Shown piece by piece: positions 6,374 to 11,045 of a stretch of DNA of 11,045 nucleotides. Under the pieces are notes generated by a model. That model was not told the origin of the DNA. It was given only the letters and a program-made list of their open reading frames with translations, and searched no databases. Location: contig CAKPJR010000031.1 of the NCBI GenBank assembly GCA_934162925.1, positions 1 to 11,045 on the forward strand, in the 5' to 3' direction. Source of the DNA: an uncultured Clostridia bacterium (GTDB taxonomy: Bacteria > Bacillota > Clostridia > TANB77 > CAG-508). The first letter of the stretch is position 1, and every line of letters begins with the position of its first letter. A program made the position numbers and the translations under genes.

Positions 6374-7015
6374 TTAATCTTTTGCTATAGTTACTACTCC
6401 TATTTGCTTTGCCCCAGCCTTTTTTAAAATTTTGCTACATTCATTTACTGTGCTCCCTGTTGTATATATATCGTCAAATAGCAGTATTTTCTTATCAATT
6501 ATTTCATTTATATTCTTAATTTCAAATGCATTTTTGATATTCTGTTTTCTTTCATTTTTATTTAGTTCTGATTGAGCCTTAATATTTTTTTGTTTAATTA
6601 AAACGTCTGTTTTTAGTTCTAAACTAATATTCTTGCAAATTTCTTTTGCTATTAATTCTGTTTGGTTATATCCTCTTTTTAATCTTCTTTTTTTGTGAAT
6701 CGGAACTGGAATTATTATATCATATTTTTCTAAAAAGCCACAAACTTTTTTGTTTTTTAATATTATTTTTGCAAATGTTTTATACATATATGATTTGTCT
6801 TGAAATTTATATTCAATAAGTCTTTGCCTTATCATTTCATTGTATTTAAAAATATGCATACTTTCATTAAAATACATTTTTTTATTTTTATTAACTAAAT
6901 TAATTTCATATTTTTCTATTTCAATTGCACATCTCTTACATAAGCTTTCTTTGCATATTTTTCCGCATATTCCGCACACATTTGGATAAATAAGTTCTAA
7001 TATATTGTTTAACAT
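6374..7015 (-). CDS. comFC: ComFC-family phosphoribosyltransferase-like competence protein
   Basis: 213 residues, matching the family length. The N-terminus has a zinc-finger-like set of cysteines, C14-x2-C17 and C26-x2-C29. The type I phosphoribosyltransferase core includes YDIIIPVPIHKKRRLKRGYN near residues 98-117, and the PRPP-binding loop ILLFDDIYTTGST at about 177-189 with its paired aspartates. In Bacillus and Haemophilus, ComFC/ComF is needed for internalising or processing DNA during natural transformation; the exact reaction is unsettled. No comFA helicase gene lies beside it here. The ATG at 7013-7015 has AAAGGAG about 6 bases upstream. It heads a three-gene operon with the NTPase and acyltransferase-like genes. 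Confidence 0.88.
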   Translation of the reverse strand: MLNNILELIYPNVCGICGKICKESLCKRCAIEIEKYEINLVNKNKKMYFNESMHIFKYNEMIRQRLIEYKFQDKSYMYKTFAKIILKNKKVCGFLEKYDIIIPVPIHKKRRLKRGYNQTELIAKEICKNISLELKTDVLIKQKNIKAQSELNKNERKQNIKNAFEIKNINEIIDKKILLFDDIYTTGSTVNECSKILKKAGAKQIGVVTIAKD

Positions 7016-7162
7016 GTTTCTCCTTTAATTTTATTGGGATTTCTGGAAAGAATTTTCCATGTTTTTTTAGATTTTAAAATTATAATTTTATAATAATATA
7101 TTCTACATTTTACATTTTTTTCCTTTTAATAAAAAACAAATTATTATTATGGTAATTTGTTT

Positions 7163-7348
7163 CGGATAGACACAGGAACTGCTCTATAATCATTATCATT
7201 TTCAAATTGTATGTGCAACATATTTTTTGTTGATTTTACAATTGCATGTTGCCGATGGCCTCTACATCATTTGCAATTATTTCTCTTATAATTTTTCAGG
7301 CAGGTGCGGAATCCCTCCCCTACATGGACTCTACATTTTTTAATTTTT
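7163..7348. repeat. Degenerate interspersed-repeat relics
   Basis: GCAACAT (7215-7221) and ATGTTGC (7246-7252) form an inverted pair. CCCCTACAT at 7317-7325 and CTACATTTTTTAATTTTT at 7331-7348 resemble 2408-2428, the last with 17 of 18 matches to CTACATTCTTTAATTTTT at 2411-2428. CTCTACAT also occurs at 7260-7267. GC content is higher than in the flanks. I read this as a cluster of decayed copies of the same repeat family seen in the prepilin leader. Confidence 0.4.
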
Positions 7349-7391
7349 GTCTGAACATTAACAAACATCTGACATTTTTTTAAAAAAAGTC

Positions 7392-7420
7392 TTGTAATAT
7401 TTTTGTTTTTATGCTAAACT
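7392..7420 (+). promoter_or_regulatory. rpmB promoter: Probable rpmB promoter
   Basis: TTGTAA (7392-7397) and TAAACT (7415-7420) are 17 bases apart, with TG at 7412-7413 making an extended -10. Each hexamer matches the consensus at 4 of 6 positions. It lies about 45 bases before the rpmB start. Confidence 0.5.
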
Positions 7421-7465
7421 AATAAATAGTCAGTTTATAAGCAAGATATAGGAGGTGCGTACATT

Positions 7466-7663
7466 ATGGCAAAGTGTGAAATTTGTGATAAATCATTAAA
7501 TCATGGAAATAAACTTAGTATAACTCGTTCTCACATTAGTAAAAGAACTTCAAGAACTTTTAAACCAAACTTAATAACAGTTAAAACTATAGTGAATGGT
7601 CAACCAAAAAGAATTAAAGTTTGTGCTAAATGCTTACGTTCAGGTAAAGTAGTAAAAGCATAG
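7466..7663 (+). CDS. rpmB: Ribosomal protein bL28
   Basis: 65 residues, the normal size for L28 of the large ribosomal subunit. It begins MAKCEICDKSLNHGNKLS and has the basic stretch SHISKRTSRTFKPNL. Four cysteines (C4, C7, C53, C56) form a zinc ribbon, marking the zinc-binding form rather than the cysteine-free paralogue made under zinc limitation. AGGAGGTG lies about 8 bases before the ATG. It is monocistronic here, ending at the terminator at 7693-7720, and converges with spoVM as in Bacillus. Confidence 0.97.
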   Translation: MAKCEICDKSLNHGNKLSITRSHISKRTSRTFKPNLITVKTIVNGQPKRIKVCAKCLRSGKVVKA

Positions 7664-7692
7664 TTGACTTTTAAAATTTATATAAGTTAAGC

Positions 7693-7720
7693 AAAAAAAT
7701 AGGCATAAACCTATTTTTTT
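7693..7720. terminator. Bidirectional terminator between rpmB and spoVM
   Basis: AAAAAAATAGG pairs with CCTATTTTTTT around the loop CATAAA. With a run of seven T and seven A it can work in either direction, ending rpmB 30 bases after its stop and the spoVM transcript 28 bases after its stop. Confidence 0.85.
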
Positions 7721-7747
7721 TGTTTTTGTAAAATAGCTATGTATTTT

Positions 7748-7819
7748 CTATTTTACACCAAATATAAGTTTTACAATTCCCCTTAAAAATTTAGGTACTT
7801 TTTTTACTACTATAGTCAT
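7748..7819 (-). CDS. spoVM: Stage V sporulation protein SpoVM
   Basis: A 23-residue peptide on the - strand. Its core VPKFLRGIVKLIFG aligns with LPKFLGGIVRAMLG of Bacillus subtilis SpoVM (26 residues), including the conserved proline near residue 9 and the amphipathic helix after it. SpoVM is a peripheral peptide that settles on the convex outer forespore membrane and anchors the SpoIVA coat basement layer. AAAGGAGAG lies about 8 bases before the ATG at 7817-7819, and a TAG ends it at 7748-7750. The position, convergent with rpmB, is the same as in Bacillus, which greatly strengthens the call. It is 25 bases downstream of a small membrane-protein gene and probably shares its transcript. Confidence 0.85.
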   Translation of the reverse strand: MTIVVKKVPKFLRGIVKLIFGVK

Positions 7820-7844
7820 TTTATACACTCTCCTTTATTTTTTA

Positions 7845-7994
7845 TTAACAAGAAATCCAGGCAATTCCTAAGGCTACTACTACTATTCCAATAATAAATA
7901 GCCAACCTGAAAATGGAAGTAATATAACAAGCAATACTCCTAGCCCAAACCCAATTAAGCATACTGCTAATGTCTTTTTAAATAATTTTAGCAT
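7845..7994 (-). CDS. Small two-helix membrane protein of unknown function
   Basis: 49 residues, beginning MLKLFKKTLAVC. Two hydrophobic segments, about residues 8-27 and 30-47, are separated by a short turn PFSGW, giving a helical hairpin with a basic N-terminus inside. The ATG at 7992-7994 has AGGAGG 6 bases upstream, and spoVM follows 25 bases after its stop. The strong ribosome binding site and clean hydrophobic pattern make it a real gene. I do not recognise the family; its place before spoVM makes sporulation expression plausible. Confidence 0.7.
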   Translation of the reverse strand: MLKLFKKTLAVCLIGFGLGVLLVILLPFSGWLFIIGIVVVALGIAWISC

Positions 7995-8078
7995 TATTAC
8001 CTCCTAATTATTAATTTTTTTTGCAAATATTTTTTATTTATTATAATATATTAATTATTATGTAAAAGGGTGATAATT

Positions 8079-8736
8079 TTGAAAGATAATCGTAATCATA
8101 AAAATGTTACAGAAAACATAAAAGAAGTAATTGAAATATTAAAGAAAACTTATCCTGATGCAAAATGTAGTCTTGACTTTTCTACTCCTTTTGAATTAGG
8201 AATAGCTGTTATGCTTTCTGCACAATGTACAGATGAAAGAGTAAATAAAACAACTCCTTCTATATTTTCTAAATATAATACTCCTAAAGACTTTATAGAT
8301 ATAGATATTAAAGAGTTGGAAGCTCTTATTCATCCCTGTGGCTTTTATAAAAACAAAGCAAAAAATATTAAAGCTTACTCAAAGCAAGTTTTGCAAGATT
8401 TTAACGGAACTCTTCCGGAAGATATAAATAAGTTAATTCTTTTACCTGGTATTGGCAGAAAAAGTGCAAATGTTATTATGCTAGAAGCATTTAATAAACC
8501 TGTACGGAATTGCTATCGATACTCACGCTAAAAGAATATCTAATAGGTTAGGATTGTCTTCCAATTCTGACCCTAACAAAATTGAACAAGACTTGCTTAA
8601 AATAATTCCATCTAAATATTATAAAGATATTAACCACCTATTTATGTGGCATGGTAGAAGAACTTGTACTGCTAGAAATCCTAATTGTAAAAATTGTCCA
8701 ATTTCTAATTATTGCAAATATTCTAGTAGTTTTTAA
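8079..8736 (+). CDS. nth: Endonuclease III, interrupted by a net +1 frameshift
   Basis: Bifunctional DNA glycosylase/AP lyase of base-excision repair for oxidised pyrimidines. The first frame carries the N-terminal half and the helix-hairpin-helix LPGIGRKSANVIM with the catalytic lysine, then stops at 8529-8531 after RNCYRYSR. From 8506 the +1 frame continues the protein: GIAIDTHAKRISNRLGL with the catalytic aspartate, then HGRRTCTAR and the iron-sulphur cysteines C-x6-C-x2-C-x5-C, ending at 8736. The joined protein is about 218 residues, the usual length. At the break the 0 frame reads CCT GTA CGG; a one-base skip leaves one extra residue compared with the P-x-I-A-V-D-T-H norm, so a 4-base insertion fits equally well. 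I prefer the TTG at 8079 because AAAGGGTGAT lies just before it, while the GTG at 8070 is part of that site. Confidence 0.88.
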
Positions 8737-8766
8737 TTGACAATTTCTTATAGAATGCTATATAGT
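8737..8766 (+). promoter_or_regulatory. Promoter of the bactofilin-like gene
   Basis: A perfect TTGACA (8737-8742) begins right after the nth stop codon. TATAGT (8761-8766) follows at 18 bases, or TATATA (8759-8764) at 16 bases with an extended TG at 8756-8757. Start of transcription would be about 30 bases before the ATG at 8802. Confidence 0.7.
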
Positions 8767-8801
8767 AATATTAATATAATAATTATAAAGGAGGCTTTTT
8801 T

Positions 8802-10226
8802 ATGTCAAAAACAAACTTAAAATCTGTATTTGTTCTGCTTTTTGCTTTTTTACTTTTGTTCACCTCTGTCAGTTTTGCTGAAGATATAAATAATGAAGAG
8901 ATTATGCTTATATCGGAAAATTCAGAACAAAAAAGTGTTGATTCTCAATCAAAAAATTCTGATTTATACATTTCAGAAAATCAATACTCTATAAAAAATA
9001 TTATTGAGGGTAATGTTTTCGCTTCTGTGCAAAACCTTGATATCGATCCTAGTAATAATGGTGGAGTAATTACAGGTAACCTATTTGCAACTGCCAATAC
9101 TGTAACTATTAAATCTAACGCAAAGTATTCTGAAACAGAAAAAGATGAATTAGGAAATGCAAAACTAGAGTCTGTTTCAAGTAGTGCTAAAATAGATGGT
9201 AACGTTTTTGTAACTGCAAATAAATTTATTCTTGATCCAACTTGTGAAATCAATGGTGATTTATATATTTGTGCTAATGAAATTATATTATCTCAAAATG
9301 CAGTTATTACTGGAAATGTATTCGCTGTTGGTAATAAATTAAGCTTAAATGCTAAAATAGAAACTGGAAGCTTATATGCAACTGTAAAAAACTTTGATAT
9401 GCAATATTATGGTTTTATATTTAGAGACCTTCATGTTTCCTCAGAAACTGCTACTATTGCTGGTATTGTTTATAGAAATTCTTTCATATCAGCAAATACA
9501 TTGACAACATCTTCTACTTTTTCTAATAAGGGAGATTTCAATGTAACTTCTGCTTCTGAAGTAAGTTTTTCAGGAGAAGTTAAAGGAAATGCTAATATAA
9601 ATTCAAAAAATCTAACTTTTAATTCTAAAGATAGTAATGGAAAAAGTGTTAATTGTAAAATTTATGGTAATTTAAATTATTCTTCTAATAAAGAAATGCA
9701 AATTGAAGACAAAATAATTCTTGGATCTATAAATTATAGCGAGTATAAAGAAGAAAAATCTAATAACTTTTTATCAAGTCTTTGGTCTTATTTAGTGAAA
9801 CTAATCACATCATTAGTTTATGTAATTTTGATATATCTATTTATAACTAAATTTATGCCTAAGTATATTGATAAACTATCTTTTTCTAAAATGTTTTCTT
9901 CTATTGGAATAGTCCTTGGAATACTTATATTAGTGCCTATTTTAGTAATATTACTACTTATTACTCGTATAGGAGCTTTGGTAGGTTTATTACTTGCAAT
10001 ATTATATATACTAATGTTGATAATTGCAAAACCAATTTTTATAATATCAATAGCAAATTTAATTAAAAATAAAAAATTTAATAATGTAAAAGGTGGAATA
10101 CTTGTAGCTGCAATTACAGTTATCCTTTCTCTAATAGGTTTAATACCTTTTGTAGGATTTATTATTTCTTTATTAGTAATGCTTTGCGGTTTAGGTATAT
10201 TCTTTAAATCATTAAAAAATAGGTAA
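8802..10226 (+). CDS. Secreted bactofilin-like beta-helix protein with C-terminal membrane domain
   Basis: 474 residues. A signal peptide (basic start, hydrophobic 9-22, then SFA before EDINN) is followed by about 240 residues of short repeats such as IEGNVFASVQNL, ITGNLFATANTV, IDGNVFVTANKF, INGDLYICANEI and ITGNVFAVGNKL. Repeats with this G-N/D-hydrophobic-hydrophobic pattern form the right-handed beta-helix of bactofilins (polymer-forming cytoskeletal proteins). The C-terminal 150 residues contain about four membrane helices (near 330-350, 365-390, 392-415 and 430-465) and a basic end. Unlike cytosolic bactofilins, the helix should lie outside the cytoplasmic membrane. AAGGAGG sits 7 bases before the ATG. 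It is transcribed from its own promoter. The cellular role is not known; an envelope scaffold is an inference. Confidence 0.8.
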   Translation: MSKTNLKSVFVLLFAFLLLFTSVSFAEDINNEEIMLISENSEQKSVDSQSKNSDLYISENQYSIKNIIEGNVFASVQNLDIDPSNNGGVITGNLFATANTVTIKSNAKYSETEKDELGNAKLESVSSSAKIDGNVFVTANKFILDPTCEINGDLYICANEIILSQNAVITGNVFAVGNKLSLNAKIETGSLYATVKNFDMQYYGFIFRDLHVSSETATIAGIVYRNSFISANTLTTSSTFSNKGDFNVTSASEVSFSGEVKGNANINSKNLTFNSKDSNGKSVNCKIYGNLNYSSNKEMQIEDKIILGSINYSEYKEEKSNNFLSSLWSYLVKLITSLVYVILIYLFITKFMPKYIDKLSFSKMFSSIGIVLGILILVPILVILLLITRIGALVGLLLAILYILMLIIAKPIFIISIANLIKNKKFNNVKGGILVAAITVILSLIGLIPFVGFIISLLVMLCGLGIFFKSLKNR

Positions 10227-10231
10227 TAAAC

Positions 10232-10261
10232 AACAAAGGGCGACTTAAGTCGCCCTTTGTT
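10232..10261. terminator. Perfect 30-bp palindrome, bidirectional terminator
   Basis: AACAAAGGGCGACTT is followed directly by its exact reverse complement. It lies 6 bases after the stop of the bactofilin-like gene and its last base is the first of the rpe stop codon, so two convergent genes share it. Confidence 0.8.
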
Positions 10262-10914
10262 CATTTCAATTCTTTTATTGCTTCTTTAAAGTTTTCAGCA
10301 GATATAATTGCACTTCCTGCTACTGCTATGTCTGTCCCTGCCTCTTTTACTAAATGTACAGTTTCTTTATTAACTCCACCATCAACTTCTATATATGTTT
10401 CTAGTTTATTATCTTCTATATATTTTTTTAGATTTCTAACTTTCTCTACTGTTTCTGGTATTAGTTTTTGTCCACCCTTTCCTGGTTCTACAGTCATTAT
10501 TAATACCATATTTAGACTTGGCAAAAATTCTTTAATTTCCTCTATACTTGTATTAGGCTTTATAGAAATTGCAGATTTTATATTGCTTTCTTTTATTAGG
10601 TCTATAATTTGCTTTATTTCATTTTTACTATTACAAGCTTCATAATGAAATGTTATTATGTTTGGCTCTAATGGAATATATCTTTCTACATTTTCCTTTA
10701 CATTCTCTACCATAAGATGCACATCTAATGGTACATTTGATATTTGTTTTATAGTATTTGCGTATTCATACATTAATTCTTCTGTGTTTTTTTCTACAAA
10801 TTTTCCATCCATTACGTCTATATGATAATAGTCTGTTTTTGCAACTTCTAAATCGTAAAATATTTTAGTTGCATTTTCTTTTTCAACTGTTAGTATAGAT
10901 GTTGATATTTCCAT
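10261..10914 (-). CDS. rpe: Ribulose-phosphate 3-epimerase
   Basis: TIM-barrel enzyme of 217 residues that interconverts ribulose 5-phosphate and xylulose 5-phosphate in the pentose phosphate pathway. The metal-binding residues are seen in HIDVMDG (H31, D33), DVHLMVE (H66) and EVDGGVN (D178, general acid/base). MTVEPGKGGQ at 140-149 is the family phosphate/substrate loop. The usual APSILSAD start is shortened to STSILTVE, a mild divergence. The ATG at 10912-10914 has AAAGGAG about 8 bases upstream and is 18 bases from the stop of the gene before it, so the two are an operon. In Bacillus rpe follows prkC and rsgA. Confidence 0.93.
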   Translation of the reverse strand: MEISTSILTVEKENATKIFYDLEVAKTDYYHIDVMDGKFVEKNTEELMYEYANTIKQISNVPLDVHLMVENVKENVERYIPLEPNIITFHYEACNSKNEIKQIIDLIKESNIKSAISIKPNTSIEEIKEFLPSLNMVLIMTVEPGKGGQKLIPETVEKVRNLKKYIEDNKLETYIEVDGGVNKETVHLVKEAGTDIAVAGSAIISAENFKEAIKELK

Positions 10915-10932
10915 AATTAAATTCTCCTTTTA

Positions 10933-11045
10933 TTACTCTATTGTTAAAGATTTTTGTGTATTTAAATTGATACTCTCTGTCTTCTTTAAAACGTCTTCTA
11001 TATATACTTTTATTTTTACTGTTCCTATTCCAGATACATTTGCAC
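10933..11045 (-). CDS. C-terminal end of an upstream gene, possibly PASTA-domain Ser/Thr kinase PrkC
   Basis: About 36 C-terminal residues enter from the window edge and end with TAA at 10933-10935. The sequence GIGTVKIKVYIEDVLKKTES has alternating hydrophobic residues typical of a beta domain, like the extracellular C-terminus that follows the PASTA repeats in PrkC kinases. In Bacillus the order is prpC-prkC-rsgA-rpe-thiN-spoVM-rpmB, which supports PrkC; the helical C-terminus of RsgA does not fit. If so, rsgA is missing or lies elsewhere. The fragment is too short for certainty. Confidence 0.4.
   Translation of the reverse strand, partial: ANVSGIGTVKIKVYIEDVLKKTESINLNTQKSLTIE

Larger units (their letters stand above)
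7016..7465. other. Intergenic region between comFC and rpmB, with repeat relics
   Basis: No convincing gene in 450 bases. The left part is extremely AT-rich and should hold the - strand promoter of the comFC operon; several TATAAT-like sequences near 7080-7100 make an exact call impossible. The centre (7163-7348) holds degenerate repeats, and the right end has the rpmB promoter. Confidence 0.6.

Noticed and set aside
7141..7300. Short - strand reading frames (for example KIIREIIANDVEAIGNMQ and a following 24-codon frame)
   Set aside because: Short, without a ribosome binding site, broken by stops and overlapping repeat relics; no recognisable family.
8554..8736. Independent small iron-sulphur protein
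   Set aside because: It is the C-terminal part of endonuclease III; conserved sequence continues upstream of 8554 to 8506 in the same frame.
8981..9253. 90-codon open frame on the - strand
   Set aside because: Antisense to the well-supported beta-helix repeats of the bactofilin-like gene.
9818..10264. 148-codon open frame on the - strand
   Set aside because: Antisense to the membrane domain of the bactofilin-like gene; start would lie inside rpe's terminator.

Overview
The window looks like chromosomal DNA of a spore-forming, low-GC Gram-positive bacterium of the Clostridia type. The sequence is strongly AT-rich, ribosome binding sites are strong AGGAGG-like sequences, and arginine is written almost only as AGA plus a few CGT codons. 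Sporulation genes are present: the spoIIA operon (anti-anti-sigma, anti-sigma, sigma-F) and a tiny spoVM.

Left part (1-3680): the 3' end of a prepilin-like gene lies on the + strand. The spoIIAA-spoIIAB-sigF operon follows on the - strand and controls the first forespore sigma factor. Next come two divergent prepilin-like genes (2073-2432 on -, 2864-3598 on +) that share a nearly identical 5' cassette but have different 3' parts. Each of the three prepilin copies is followed by a long hairpin, and the hairpins share core sequence. One copy carries an interspersed-repeat insertion in its leader and a decayed 3' end. The intact copy has a textbook promoter preceded by a 30-bp-spaced direct repeat.

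Middle part (3683-7465): a tight - strand operon encodes a ComFC-family phosphoribosyltransferase, a 646-residue KAP-like P-loop NTPase and a left-handed beta-helix acyltransferase-like protein. It ends in a perfect 66-bp palindrome. Upstream of comFC lies a gene-poor stretch with relics of interspersed repeats.

Right part (7466-11045): rpmB (ribosomal protein L28, +) converges on a - strand pair encoding a 49-residue membrane protein and SpoVM. Next come nth (endonuclease III, +), a secreted or membrane-anchored bactofilin-like beta-helix protein (+), and on the - strand rpe and the tail of an upstream gene that may be the PASTA kinase PrkC. prkC, rpe, spoVM and rpmB also lie near each other in Bacillus subtilis, so this half preserves an old neighbourhood.

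The most striking observation is that two otherwise well-conserved genes, spoIIAA and nth, are each broken by a net +1 frameshift, and both shifts fall exactly at an in-frame CGG codon. I found no other in-frame CGG codon in roughly 3,000 codons of the window. Sequencing error or gene decay is the default explanation, but the coincidence fits +1 recoding at an untranslatable or very rare CGG codon and can be tested directly.
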